This document shows positions 14,096 to 22,723 of a DNA stretch of 64,000 nt, piece by piece. This DNA is from Thiothrix nivea DSM 5205 (GTDB lineage: Bacteria > Pseudomonadota > Gammaproteobacteria > Thiotrichales > Thiotrichaceae). Every line of letters begins with the position of its first letter. Within the stretch, counting starts at the first letter, position 1. The DNA lies in contig NZ_JH651384.1 of NCBI RefSeq assembly GCF_000260135.1, positions 1,987,693 to 2,051,692 on the forward strand, read 5' to 3'. Below the pieces are notes generated by a model that did no database searches, was not told the DNA's origin, and worked only from the letters and a program-made list of their open reading frames with translations. A program made the translations under genes and the position numbers.

Positions 14096-15694
14096 CTACG
14101 CCAAATCGGCGAACGTTAGCCCGTACTTCTGTAAATACACGCGCAAGCGGTGCGAATCATTGTTGCTGGCGCGTTGGGTACGGCTGACGTTGAACAGCGT
14201 GCGCCCCGCTTCCGCCAGACTTTTGCTGGTGCGGCATACGCGGATCACTTCCGCCAGTTGTACTTTGTCGAAATGGTCAATCTCAGCCAATACCTCTTCC
14301 GTTAGCACTTCACGTAACAAGGAATCGGCACTGATAGCTCGCGCCTCTTCCTTGAAACTGCCCCAGTCGTAGCGCAACCGCCCGATTTCCCCAACCACAA
14401 GCTCCTCGGTAATGCGCCCACCGCTGGCCAGTGTCGCCATGCGGGTAATGCTGGAATTGAGGTCGCGGAAATTGGCCCGCCATATAGCTTCCGGCGAATA
14501 TGTGAAAGCGAGGTACTGTTCCCGTGCCGTCTTGTTGAAGCTGACCTTGTGGCCAACCTTACGGGTGAATTGCTGGAGTTCGTATTCGATATTCGGCTCC
14601 AGATCTTCGAGACGGTTGCGCAAACCGGGCAGCTCATACGTCCACAAATTGATACGCGCCAGCAGGTCTTCGCGAAATTTGCCTTCACGCACCTGCCAGA
14701 ACAGGTCGCGGTTGGTTCCGGCAATCAGCTGGAAGTCGCTGCTGGTTTCCTTGTCGCTACCGAACGGGGTGAATACCTTGTCTTCAATGGCTCGCAGCAG
14801 CATGGCCTGTTCATCCAGCCCCAACTCGCCGATTTCATCCAGAAACAGCAAGCCCTTGTCGGCTTCGCGCAGTAGACCCGTGCGATTAGTCAATGCACCG
14901 GTGAAAGCGCCTTTTACATGACCAAACAGTGCCGACATCGCGTTGTCGCCGCGCAGGGTGGCGCAGTTGGTTTCCACCAGTTTGCCGCTGACCTGTCCGC
15001 GTTGCTTTTTCAGCTCGAAAATGCGCTTGGCCAGTCTCGACTTGCCCGCGCCGGTCGGCCCGGTCAGCAGGATGGGGGCAGCGGAACGGATCGACACCTG
15101 TTCCAGTTGCGCAATCAGGGCATTGAAAGCGGGGTTACGGGTTTCGATACCGCTTTTCAGATAGGCAATACCCTCCTGCGCTTCATGCTCGAAACGCGAG
15201 GCAATCTGGTCGTAACGCGACAGATCAAGATCGATAATCTGATAGGTTCCCTGCACGCCTTCCTGACTGGGTGAAGTTTGCAACAACTTGCCAGGAATGT
15301 AGTTGGCTTCAGTGAGCAGGAACAGGCAAATCTGTGCCACATGCGTACCGGTAGTGATATGCACATAGTAATTATTCTGTTCCGGGTCAAAACGGTACTG
15401 GCGGGTGAAGTCATGCAGCTGGCTGTAAACTTCACCGAAATCCCACGGATTTGCATAATCGACCACATACGCACTGAAGCGGGTCTGAGGAGAGAGTCCG
15501 CGCATGTCACGCAGGGTAATACCTGCCAGTTCCGCCTCCTCTGCATGATGAATCAGCACAAATTCATCAACCGGAAATTCGGGGTGCATGAGGATACCGA
15601 CAGTAGGCCGCCAGCGTGAGTGGCGACGCTTACCCAGCCCCTGATGGTCGAGGCGGGAACCTAGGATGCCGATGACGGTATTAGCTTGCACCAT
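14096..15694 (-). CDS. rtcR: RtcR, sigma-54-dependent activator of the RNA-repair operon
   Basis: 532 residues. The first 180 form the RtcR-specific CARF-like sensor domain (TVIGILGSRLDHQG, NYYVHITTGTHVAQICLFLL). The AAA+ domain at about 185-420 has Walker A (LLTGPTGAGKSRLAKRIFEL), the GAFTGA loop that contacts sigma-54 (HVKGAFTGALTNRTG) and Walker B (LLFLDEIGELGLDEQAML). A C-terminal helix-turn-helix follows (LAEVIRVCRTSKSLAEAGRT). RtcR senses RNA-damage products through its CARF domain and turns on rtcBA from a sigma-54 promoter. Here the target rtcB lies upstream on the opposite strand with a near-perfect sigma-54 promoter at 16624-16638, while a MipA-like gene lies six bases before rtcR. 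The rtcA cyclase gene is not in the window. Confidence 0.93.
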   Translation of the reverse strand: MVQANTVIGILGSRLDHQGLGKRRHSRWRPTVGILMHPEFPVDEFVLIHHAEEAELAGITLRDMRGLSPQTRFSAYVVDYANPWDFGEVYSQLHDFTRQYRFDPEQNNYYVHITTGTHVAQICLFLLTEANYIPGKLLQTSPSQEGVQGTYQIIDLDLSRYDQIASRFEHEAQEGIAYLKSGIETRNPAFNALIAQLEQVSIRSAAPILLTGPTGAGKSRLAKRIFELKKQRGQVSGKLVETNCATLRGDNAMSALFGHVKGAFTGALTNRTGLLREADKGLLFLDEIGELGLDEQAMLLRAIEDKVFTPFGSDKETSSDFQLIAGTNRDLFWQVREGKFREDLLARINLWTYELPGLRNRLEDLEPNIEYELQQFTRKVGHKVSFNKTAREQYLAFTYSPEAIWRANFRDLNSSITRMATLASGGRITEELVVGEIGRLRYDWGSFKEEARAISADSLLREVLTEEVLAEIDHFDKVQLAEVIRVCRTSKSLAEAGRTLFNVSRTQRASNNDSHRLRVYLQKYGLTFADLA

Positions 15695-15700
15695 CAGCCA

Positions 15701-16429
15701 TTAGCGCCACTTGTACGCCACACCCACTTGCCCACCCCAGACCGTGCTTTTATCCACAATCGGGCTATCGGTAATTTCTGCGTTGTAGTGGGTAGCGTCC
15801 ACCCCACCTATCAACGTCCATTTGTTGTTGAGGGGCTTTTCCAGCCGCACACCGGCTTTCAATGCCAGCGAGTCGCCAGCCTGATATGCAGGGCGGCTAG
15901 CCTTGACCTCACTGGCATCCACGCCGACGTAGTAATCCGCCATGTCAGACGACAGCCATTGACCTTCCACGTAAGGGCGCACCACTGCCGCATCGGTGAG
16001 CGAATTCAGGGTATAGCGCAAATGTGCCTGCGTGCCTTTGTGGGCAGCAACATCCTTGGCGACTTCGGCATTGACGACGCCGGAAGGAAGTTTCCAGGCA
16101 GCGCCCAGTTTCAGGTTGATGGCACGGTCAAGCTTGTTCATGTCCTGTAATTGCGGGCTGTCGCCACGTTCATGATCCCATTCATCCAACCCTGCGCCGA
16201 TGTATACCTGATGACTATCCGTTTTGTTGAATGACCAGGTAGCTCCTTTGATGTCAAAACCCTCCCGATCAGGCGTAGTCCATGTGGCACCCACATCAGT
16301 ATCACCCCCGACAAATGGCGACTGCCTGACTGAAACGCCCAAACCCAAATCGACAGGTAACAGGGAGTCCGTATCTGCGAATGCAGCAGATGGCAACAAC
16401 AGCAGCAGAGGTAAAATTCCGGTTTTCAT
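15701..16429 (-). CDS. MipA/OmpV-family outer-membrane protein
   Basis: 242 residues with a signal peptide (MKTGILPLLLLLPSAAFA), then alternating beta strands and a C-terminal aromatic-rich strand ending GGQVGVAYKWR. The N-terminus LGLGVSVRQSPFVGGDTDVG has the SPFVGGDTD signature of MipA/OmpV scaffold proteins. Such small barrels occur in the outer membrane; E. coli MipA links murein synthases and hydrolases. It would be transcribed first in a unit with rtcR, six bases apart. This pairing is odd, because rtcR normally stands next to rtcB; perhaps the porin was inserted between the divergent rtcR and rtcB. The family call is good, the specific role unknown. Confidence 0.75.
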   Translation of the reverse strand: MKTGILPLLLLLPSAAFADTDSLLPVDLGLGVSVRQSPFVGGDTDVGATWTTPDREGFDIKGATWSFNKTDSHQVYIGAGLDEWDHERGDSPQLQDMNKLDRAINLKLGAAWKLPSGVVNAEVAKDVAAHKGTQAHLRYTLNSLTDAAVVRPYVEGQWLSSDMADYYVGVDASEVKASRPAYQAGDSLALKAGVRLEKPLNNKWTLIGGVDATHYNAEITDSPIVDKSTVWGGQVGVAYKWR

Positions 16430-16623
16430 GCGCGTCTCTCGTCAGAATGAATAATGACAGCAGTGTAGCATGACTGATGATTTTTGCATTTATCGTAATT
16501 ATCTTAAAAATTAAAACTCTATCCAGAAAAATAAATTCAGCTCCAAGACAAATTATCATTAGACTGAACATGATTGATACTTATATATTTATTTTCAATA
16601 ATTTACATTAATAAAGTAAAATT

Positions 16624-16638
16624 TGGCACAGCTATTGC
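16624..16638 (+). promoter_or_regulatory. Sigma-54 promoter of rtcB
   Basis: TGGCAC at 16624-16629, five bases (AGCTA), then TTGC at 16635-16638: an exact match to the -24/-12 consensus with correct spacing. It lies 44 bases before the rtcB start. The neighbouring rtcR encodes the matching enhancer-binding activator. Confidence 0.9.
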
Positions 16639-16682
16639 CATGTAATACCTGTAAGCAACAAAAAGGAAACAAGGAAAGCAGC

Positions 16683-17912
16683 ATGACCATTACCGGTAAC
16701 TACGAAGTCCTGCACGAACAAGGCCACGCCCCCATCAAATCCTGGACACGCGGCGTACCCTTTGACGACAACGCCAAGCGTCAAGTGCTGAACATGGCGC
16801 AGATGCCCTTCATCCACAAATGGGTGGCGATCATGCCCGACGTACACATGGGTAAAGGCGCGACCATCGGCAGCGTGATTCCCACCATTGGCGCGGTGAT
16901 CCCGGCGGCGGTCGGAGTCGACCTTGGCTGTGGAATGATGGCGGCGAAAACCACCCTGACCGCTTCCGACCTGCCTGATTCGCTGGAGCTGATGCGTAGC
17001 GCCATCGAAAAAGCTGTTCCACATGGTATGTCGCGTACCCGTGGTGGCCGCGATAAAGGTAGCTGGGGTGAACCGCCCGCTGACGTACTGGAAAAATGGC
17101 TGCAACTCAGCGAAGGTTTCCAGCGCCTGTGCGACAAGCATCCGTTCCTGAAAAACAGCAACAACCTAAAACATTTGGGAACGCTGGGAACCGGCAACCA
17201 TTTCATCGAAGTGTGTCTGGATGAAGATCAGGCCGTGTGGGTGATGCTACACAGCGGTTCACGCGGGGTCGGCAACAAGATTGGTTCGCACTTCATCGCG
17301 CAGGCGAAGAAGGAGATGGAACGCTGGTTCATCCACCTGCCCGACAAGGATCTGGCCTACCTCCCGGAAGGCAGCCAGCACTTCCGCGATTACGTCGAAG
17401 CGGTAGCGTGGGCGCAGGATTTCGCGCAGGTCAATCGCGAAGTAATGATGGCGCGTACCCTGCAAGCGATCCGCACAGTGTTGCCGAAAGCGTTTTCCGC
17501 CGATGTGGAAGCGGTCAATTGCCACCACAACTACATCAGCCGCGAAAACCACTACGGCGAAAATGTGTGGGTAACGCGCAAAGGTGCGGTGAGCGCGAAG
17601 ATAGGCGAAATGGGCATCATCCCCGGCAGCATGGGGGCAAAATCCTACATCGTGCGGGGCTTGGGTAACGCGGAAAGCTTTTGCAGTTGCAGCCACGGCG
17701 CAGGCCGCGTGATGTCACGCACCGAAGCCAAACGCCGCGTCTCGATGGAAGAGCACCTCAAGGCCGTCGCGGGCGTGGAATGCCGTACTGACGCCGACGT
17801 GATCGACGAAACGCCATCCGCCTACAAGCCGATCGAAGCGGTGATGGAAGCGCAGAGCGATCTGGTGGAGATTGTGCATACGCTGAAGCAGGTGTTGTGC
17901 GTGAAGGGGTAA
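16683..17912 (+). CDS. rtcB: RtcB, GTP-dependent 3'-phosphate RNA ligase
   Basis: 409 residues from the ATG at 16683 (AAGGAAA upstream); a longer frame would start inside the sigma-54 promoter. RtcB joins 2',3'-cyclic phosphate or 3'-phosphate ends to 5'-OH ends using GTP and Mn2+. The metal and guanylate-binding motifs are present: PDVHMGKGATIGSV, VGVDLGCGMMA (metal-binding Cys), GTLGTGNHFIEV, LHSGSRGVGN and CSCSHGAGRVMSR with the guanylylated His. Length is normal for the bacterial RtcB1 class. It follows a sigma-54 promoter and is expected to be silent until RtcR is activated by RNA damage. It stands alone, since no rtcA or tRNA-like gene follows; the next gene is convergent. Confidence 0.96.
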   Translation: MTITGNYEVLHEQGHAPIKSWTRGVPFDDNAKRQVLNMAQMPFIHKWVAIMPDVHMGKGATIGSVIPTIGAVIPAAVGVDLGCGMMAAKTTLTASDLPDSLELMRSAIEKAVPHGMSRTRGGRDKGSWGEPPADVLEKWLQLSEGFQRLCDKHPFLKNSNNLKHLGTLGTGNHFIEVCLDEDQAVWVMLHSGSRGVGNKIGSHFIAQAKKEMERWFIHLPDKDLAYLPEGSQHFRDYVEAVAWAQDFAQVNREVMMARTLQAIRTVLPKAFSADVEAVNCHHNYISRENHYGENVWVTRKGAVSAKIGEMGIIPGSMGAKSYIVRGLGNAESFCSCSHGAGRVMSRTEAKRRVSMEEHLKAVAGVECRTDADVIDETPSAYKPIEAVMEAQSDLVEIVHTLKQVLCVKG

Positions 17913-17919
17913 CAATAAA

Positions 17920-17943
17920 GGGTGTAGGCACTTGCCTACACCC
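17920..17943. terminator. Hairpin between convergent rtcB and DUF4143 ATPase genes
   Basis: GGGTGTAGGC (17920-17929) and GCCTACACCC (17934-17943) form a perfect 10-bp stem with loop ACTT. On the minus strand it is followed by TTTATTGTT; on the plus strand no T run follows. The stop codon of the minus-strand ATPase lies inside it. Confidence 0.6.
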
Positions 17944-19096
17944 AACCCCCAACAGAGAAATACGGTAGCACGGTAAATTCGGAACGCTGTTGTGGCATCT
18001 CGCCGCCGTAAACCAGCACCAGTTGCCTCACGCGCTCACCCAGGAACCCCGCCACTTTCTGCGCCGGACGCATCGCGTCGCTCGCCACAGTTTGTGCCGC
18101 CTTGACTTCCAGCAGTCGTAGGCCATCACCCGCTTCCAGCACCAGATCGGCTTCATTCTTTGCGGAATCCCGGTAGAAATAAGCATTCGGGCGTTCGCCA
18201 CGATTATAAAAAGTCTTGAAAACTTCCAGCACCACCAGATTTTCAAACAGATTTCCACGCAACGGATGCGTCGCCAGATGCTCCTCGCGGGTAATACCCA
18301 TCAGCCAGGCCGCCAACCCGACATCGTAAAAATACAGTTTGGGCGACTTGATCAGACGCTTGCCGACATTGGCGAACCACGGCGGCAGACGAAATACGAT
18401 GTAGGAGGCTTCCAGCAGGTTGATCCACTCGTTGATCGTATAGCCTGACACTCCAACGTCATTGGCCAAACTCTGCATATTGAGCAGTTGCCCGCTACGT
18501 CCTGCTGTCAGCCGTACAAATTTCTCGAACAATTGCAGGTTCTTCAGCTGCAACAACTCACGCAAATCACGCTGTACATAAGTCTCGAAGTAATCACCCA
18601 ACACCATCGCCGGGTCTAGCGCCTGCTCGTAAATACGCGGATACCCGCCTTTGTACAACAGGCTATCCGCCGCTACCGGCAGCCCGGCATCCTGCAATTC
18701 CGCCATCGACAACGGTAGCAACTTCAATAAAGCGGTACGCCCGGCCAACGACTGTGAAATTTCCCGCGACAACTCGAACTGATGACTTCCGGTCAGCACG
18801 AACTGCCCCATCTGTTTCTTTTCATCGACTTCAACCTGTATCCAGGACAACAACTCAGGTACACGCTGAATCTCGTCGAGTACGACCCCATCACCGAATT
18901 GCGCCAGAAATCCCCTTGGATCAGAACGGGCAAAATCCCGCGTATCTGGTCGCTCCAGATTGGCGTAAGGCTTGTCAGGGAAAGCCTGCTTGCACAGGGT
19001 CGTCTTGCCGGACTGTCGCGGCCCCGTCACCGTAATCACGGGGTATTGCTCCGCACGGTTTTTCACAATCGGCAAAAGATGGCGGGGAATAATCAT
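17936..19096 (-). CDS. AAA ATPase with DUF4143 C-terminal domain
   Basis: 386 residues from the ATG at 19096 (MIIPRHLLPIVKNRAEQYP), the usual N-terminus of this family; the frame extends 18 codons further but without family resemblance. Walker A is GPRQSGKTTLCKQAF (residues about 25-35), Walker B is GVVLDEIQRVPELLSW, and a sensor-like segment FVLTGSHQFELSREIS follows. The C-terminal DUF4143 half includes SYIVFRLPPWFANVGKRLIK and a nuclease-like DSAKNEADLVLEAGDGLRLL...VKAA. Such proteins are widespread, often strain-variable, with no settled function. It is a single gene between rtcB and a toxin-antitoxin pair. Confidence 0.85.
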   Translation of the reverse strand: MIIPRHLLPIVKNRAEQYPVITVTGPRQSGKTTLCKQAFPDKPYANLERPDTRDFARSDPRGFLAQFGDGVVLDEIQRVPELLSWIQVEVDEKKQMGQFVLTGSHQFELSREISQSLAGRTALLKLLPLSMAELQDAGLPVAADSLLYKGGYPRIYEQALDPAMVLGDYFETYVQRDLRELLQLKNLQLFEKFVRLTAGRSGQLLNMQSLANDVGVSGYTINEWINLLEASYIVFRLPPWFANVGKRLIKSPKLYFYDVGLAAWLMGITREEHLATHPLRGNLFENLVVLEVFKTFYNRGERPNAYFYRDSAKNEADLVLEAGDGLRLLEVKAAQTVASDAMRPAQKVAGFLGERVRQLVLVYGGEMPQQRSEFTVLPYFSVGGWV

Positions 19097-19270
19097 CTGC
19101 GAATACCTAACCGTACAAAATCGAGGTACAACCTCAGTATTACATGACAAGACTCAGGACAACAAGAACAAACTCCGCCGAAGGGTTTCCGGTATCCGCT
19201 AATTGCGATTTGTTCCACGTATAAAATCGTATTGAGCGACAAACTTGTTATCACTTGCCGAATACAATTA

Positions 19271-19293
19271 AATGTATTACATATGAATACATT
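19271..19293. promoter_or_regulatory. Operator-like inverted repeat before the RelB-like/PIN operon
   Basis: AATGTATT (19271-19278) and AATACATT (19286-19293) are a perfect 8-bp inverted repeat separated by seven bases, centred 36 bases before the antitoxin start. TACAAT (19263-19268) just upstream could be a -10 box. Antitoxins of this type usually bind such a palindrome to autorepress. Confidence 0.6.
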
Positions 19294-19317
19294 CATGACC
19301 TCATAGGAGGCAGCATC

Positions 19318-19584
19318 ATGAGCAAAAGCGCCATCATCACCACTCGCATCGATCCTGAGCTGAAAGCCAGTGCAGAACAGGTACTCGCGCAACTCGGCAT
19401 GACCACAGCCCAGGCAATCACCATGTTCCTGAAACAGATTGAATTGCAGCGCGGCCTACCCTTCACCCCGCGCTTACCTGCACAAAACACCCAGACTCAC
19501 AAGCCATTCAGGGTTGAAACATTCAGTCTGGGCAGCGATGTCATGCCTGACCGGGATGAGCTGTATGCAGAACGTGGTATGTAA
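19318..19584 (+). CDS. RelB/DinJ-family antitoxin
   Basis: 88 residues from the ATG at 19318, which has AGGAGG nine bases upstream. The N-terminal ribbon-helix-helix (AIITTRIDPELKASAEQVLA) and LGMTTAQAITMFLKQIELQ are the classic RelB/DinJ signature. The C-terminal tail (PFRVETFSLGSDVMPDRDEL) would wrap the toxin. Normally the partner is a RelE/YafQ toxin; here the next gene, six bases after the stop, encodes a PIN-domain protein. The operon is preceded by the inverted repeat at 19271-19293. Confidence 0.85.
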   Translation: MSKSAIITTRIDPELKASAEQVLAQLGMTTAQAITMFLKQIELQRGLPFTPRLPAQNTQTHKPFRVETFSLGSDVMPDRDELYAERGM

Positions 19585-19589
19585 GTCGC

Positions 19590-20030
19590 ATGTACGCACT
19601 GGATACCAACCTGCTAGTGTATGCGCACAATATCGACGCACCATTCCACAAGGCCGCCAAAGCCTTTATTGAAAAAGCCCTGAATGAACGGGATGGCGAA
19701 GGTAAGCTGTCCGTCTGTATTCCGGCACAAGTTTTGATAGAGTTTCTCAATGTCATCACCTGGACAAAGCTCGGCTCGCCGTTACCATTGCCTGAAGCTT
19801 TGCAAGTTGTGCAGCAGTACATGGATACCGGTGTAACGATCGTGCACCCACTTCCCACTCAACTGGACACATTTCTGAAATTGTTTGCAGACATCCATAC
19901 CCGTAAAAAAGTGTTCGATACCTCGTTGGCTGCGACATTACGCGACAATGGAATTGCCGGGTTATATACGCTCAATGTCAAAGATTTTGTGTGCTTCGAG
20001 TTTTTGGATGTTGTGAATCCATTGGCGTGA
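19590..20030 (+). CDS. PIN-domain toxin (VapC-like ribonuclease)
   Basis: 146 residues. The PIN acidic residues are visible: Asp in MYALDTNLLVYAHN, Glu in QVLIEFLNVIT and Asp in KVFDTSLAATLRDNG, followed by LYTLNVKDFVCFEFLDVVNP. PIN toxins are Mg2+-dependent RNases. It is cotranscribed with a RelB/DinJ-type antitoxin rather than the usual VapB, an exchange of partner types. No defect is visible. The gene ends shortly before the nested insertion sequences. Confidence 0.85.
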   Translation: MYALDTNLLVYAHNIDAPFHKAAKAFIEKALNERDGEGKLSVCIPAQVLIEFLNVITWTKLGSPLPLPEALQVVQQYMDTGVTIVHPLPTQLDTFLKLFADIHTRKKVFDTSLAATLRDNGIAGLYTLNVKDFVCFEFLDVVNPLA

Positions 20031-20242
20031 AATATACCGTCGGCAATTGAAAATTCGGTTTCTCATATTTTAGCCGCCCTGAAATTATCAGCGAGCAAGG
20101 TGGTTAATCCATCATGATGCCGTCCAATGGAGCTGAAGAAATCTACATGCCATTTAATCAATACCTTCGCCACTAAGCCGCCATTTTACGTTCATGAACC
20201 CGCCCCAGGATGGGAACATTCCTGATCCAGTCCTCAAAATTA

Positions 20243-21365
20243 TAGGACTTACGCATTGACGGCGGCCTGAAATTGTGGGTTGAGGTGCTGCTTGCCTTGC
20301 ATGAAGCGGCTGACAAAAGCAGCCACAGCATCCGTGTACAAGTCGTGTTGCCATTGGTAGGCGTTGCTGATGATGTCAACAAACTGCATCTGTTGCAGGT
20401 GGACATAGCTGCACAAGGCGGCAAAGATATGGTTACGTATCGGGACGTTGCCGCGTACCTGGAATTTCTCGATATGGCAGACCTGCTTGATCATGCGGTG
20501 GTATTGCTCAATCTGCCAATGCTGGTCATGCAGGGTCTGGAAATCCGCTTGCTGGAAGGTGTCATAGGCGTCAGCATTCGGGAGGAAAACCACGTAATGG
20601 CGCAGTTGGTCTTTTAACTGCGTCCGAAACAGCTTTACCTCGCCAAATTCGCGTAACCAGACCCTCAGCCCGTCAGCAGGGATGTCCAGTTTCTGTACCT
20701 GCACCCATGACCCCTTTTCGGTGGATACCCGGCGGTTGCTTTCCACAGCGAACAGGAACCCCATGCGGTGGTTTCTTACCGTTTTGAGGTTGCCCACACA
20801 GGAATACCAGCTATCCCCGGTCATGAAGGCGGGTTGCAGCCCCCATGCCAACACGTCCTCCAGCATGTCGAGGAAATAATCATTCTTGGTCTTGCCCTCT
20901 GCCTTGTCATACACCCGGTAGTTGACCGGCAGGCTGCGCCCTTGCGGGTCACTGTAATACAACGTGATCAGGTTCAGCCCCTTGACCACCCGGTGGTGCT
21001 TGCCTGACCAGAAGTGTCCAACCAGCTCCATATGCTGGCTGTAGGGTTTGTCCAGCGTGCTGTCATCCACATTCAATGTCCCGCCCACCAGGTTCAGCAG
21101 CCGCGATGCTTCGTTGAACAGGTCTTTTGGCTCATAGGCTTCCCGCAACAGGAAGCGGTTTACACTGTCATGCGAGATGCCCATCACTTCCGACAGGCGG
21201 GTGCAGGTGCTTGATTTCGGTTCACTCATCAGAAACCCCATGTACATTGGCAGGGTGCAATTGGCTGTCGGTGGGCGTTTGGGCCTTCTTATCATTGGCT
21301 TTTATGTCGCGTGAAAAACTTATTCCTGACACAGACAGGGCTGCTTCGTCAATGCGTAAGTCCTA
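20243..21365. mobile_element. Complete 1123-bp insertion sequence
   Basis: Both ends carry a 19-bp perfect inverted repeat, TAGGACTTACGCATTGACG (20243-20261 and, inverted, 21347-21365). The element is flanked by the 5-bp direct repeat AATTA (20238-20242 and 21366-21370), the target duplication. It contains one transposase gene on the minus strand. It sits inside the C-terminus of the IS4-type transposase at 20173-22611. Ends, duplication and gene are all intact, so insertion may be recent. Confidence 0.92.
20249..21295 (-). CDS. DDE transposase of the inner insertion sequence
   Basis: 348 residues. An N-terminal helix-turn-helix region (TRLSEVMGISHDSVNRFLLR) is followed by a DDE catalytic core: first Asp in GGTLNVDDSTLDKPYS, second Asp in AFMTGDSWYSC, and Glu in HWQIEQYHRMIKQ with the E-x6-K spacing of the IS4 superfamily. 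The ATG at 21295 is the first start; MYMGF at 21247 is an alternative. The stop lies within the left terminal repeat of the element. The exact IS family cannot be named without a database comparison. Confidence 0.85.
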   Translation of the reverse strand: MIRRPKRPPTANCTLPMYMGFLMSEPKSSTCTRLSEVMGISHDSVNRFLLREAYEPKDLFNEASRLLNLVGGTLNVDDSTLDKPYSQHMELVGHFWSGKHHRVVKGLNLITLYYSDPQGRSLPVNYRVYDKAEGKTKNDYFLDMLEDVLAWGLQPAFMTGDSWYSCVGNLKTVRNHRMGFLFAVESNRRVSTEKGSWVQVQKLDIPADGLRVWLREFGEVKLFRTQLKDQLRHYVVFLPNADAYDTFQQADFQTLHDQHWQIEQYHRMIKQVCHIEKFQVRGNVPIRNHIFAALCSYVHLQQMQFVDIISNAYQWQHDLYTDAVAAFVSRFMQGKQHLNPQFQAAVNA

Positions 21366-22723
21366 AATTAATCACTTTGGCGGTTTCAGGAAGTATTTTA
21401 AATGCCTCGCGGGCGTAACAGAGGCCGTGGTAGCGTGCCTTCAGGTCAAGGATGCCCGCCTCATCCGAGGCAGCCAATAATGTCTGGGAGACATTGACCA
21501 TGAACAGGGACAAATTGGCGGAATTGAAGACCGCCTGTTGTCGTGTCACCATGAAATCTTCCAGCCCCCAGTGTTGTTTGGCGTCGCGGAAGTTGAACTC
21601 GATCTGGAATCTCAGGCGGTAGTCATCCACCAGGTCATCTGCTTCCAGTTCCAGGTCAGTGCTGAACAAGATGACCTTGGCCGTTTTGCCGGTTTTGAGG
21701 TTTTCCTTGTGGATGATGGCCACATTCAAAGGGTCGGCAAATTTTTTGTGGATGGCCTTGAACGGGTAGGTACGGGTGCGGATGTTGTGATGGGTTTGTT
21801 CGGACTTCAGGTGGGTGGCGGGCAGGTTGTCATAATCCACCCGCTCCCCATAGGTGCGCCGCCGCCCCTTGCCGGAATAAACGCCTTCCCATTGGAAGTG
21901 CAGCGCAGAGTTGCTGCGCAGCTTGGAAATAAGGTGCAAGCCGGTTTGCCGTGTCATCTGTACGGCGGCAGGGTTGCCAAACGCGCCATCGTAGACGAAG
22001 TAAGCCGGTTGCACGGTATCCCCGACCAGCCCAAGCAGTGTTTTCAGCATCGTCTGCACCTGGAGCATTTCTGCATTGGGTTGGACATCACGGCTGTTAC
22101 GGTTTTTCGAGCCTTTGGGCCGTCCCCTGCGCTGGTGGGTTTTGGCTACCTTGGGTTGGGCTGGCGTTTCCGGTTTGGGTGGGGGTTGGATTTGCTCCAT
22201 CAGGATGGGCCAGGACTTCCGTGTTGCGGTATCCACCAACGATAGTGTCTGGAACGCAATGCCGGGAACCGCGCGGGAGTAAATGGAAGAGAAAAAGCGT
22301 CCCAGGCCAAAGGTCTCCTTCCCGGATTTGGTGACGGTGGTGGCATCACCAGCTATCAGGATGGCTCCGGTTGAGGCTTTCACCGATGCCTTGGCCAACG
22401 TCCAGTTCAACTTGCCCCACGGCAGGGGCTTCACGAAAAAGCGCTGGATCGTCCGGTAGCTGCCACCTTTGCCTGTCCAGCGGCTGATCCCCAACAAGGT
22501 GATACGCCCTGTCATCGTGAGCAATGCCTCACTGATGGCAGTCAGTTGGCGCAGGGTGCTGCTATCCAGTAGGCAAGACAGGCAGCCAAGAAGCATGGTA
22601 AGTTCGTTCATGAGCAGTTGTTGTTATTCTTTGGACTTTGTTGTGATTGCCCATGGTAACAATGACTGCTCTCTTTTTAACCTATGAACTTACCACCGGT
22701 TTGGCGAAGGTATTGTTAATGAT

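Larger units (their letters stand above)
20173..22611 (-). pseudogene. IS4-type transposase split by another insertion sequence
   Basis: The frame from the ATG at 22611 encodes a DDE transposase of the IS4 superfamily: D in LIAGDATTVTKSGKETFG, D in YFVYDGAFGNPAAVQ and the YRLRFQIEFNFRDAKQ helix with E-x6-K. The open frame runs 420 residues but its last codons are supplied by the inserted element at 20243-21365. Removing that element and one copy of AATTA restores KVIN followed by FEDWIRNVPILGRVHERKMA and a stop at 20173. The element around it may run from about 20099 (GGTGGTTAATCCAT) to about 22697 (reverse complement GGTGGTAAGTTCAT), an imperfect inverted repeat; no target duplication was seen there. 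The truncated version lacks only the last 23 residues, so residual activity is possible. Confidence 0.8.

Noticed and set aside
16624-16682. Upstream extension of the rtcB frame
   Set aside because: It starts inside the sigma-54 promoter, so it cannot be in the transcript; the start at 16683 has a ribosome-binding site.
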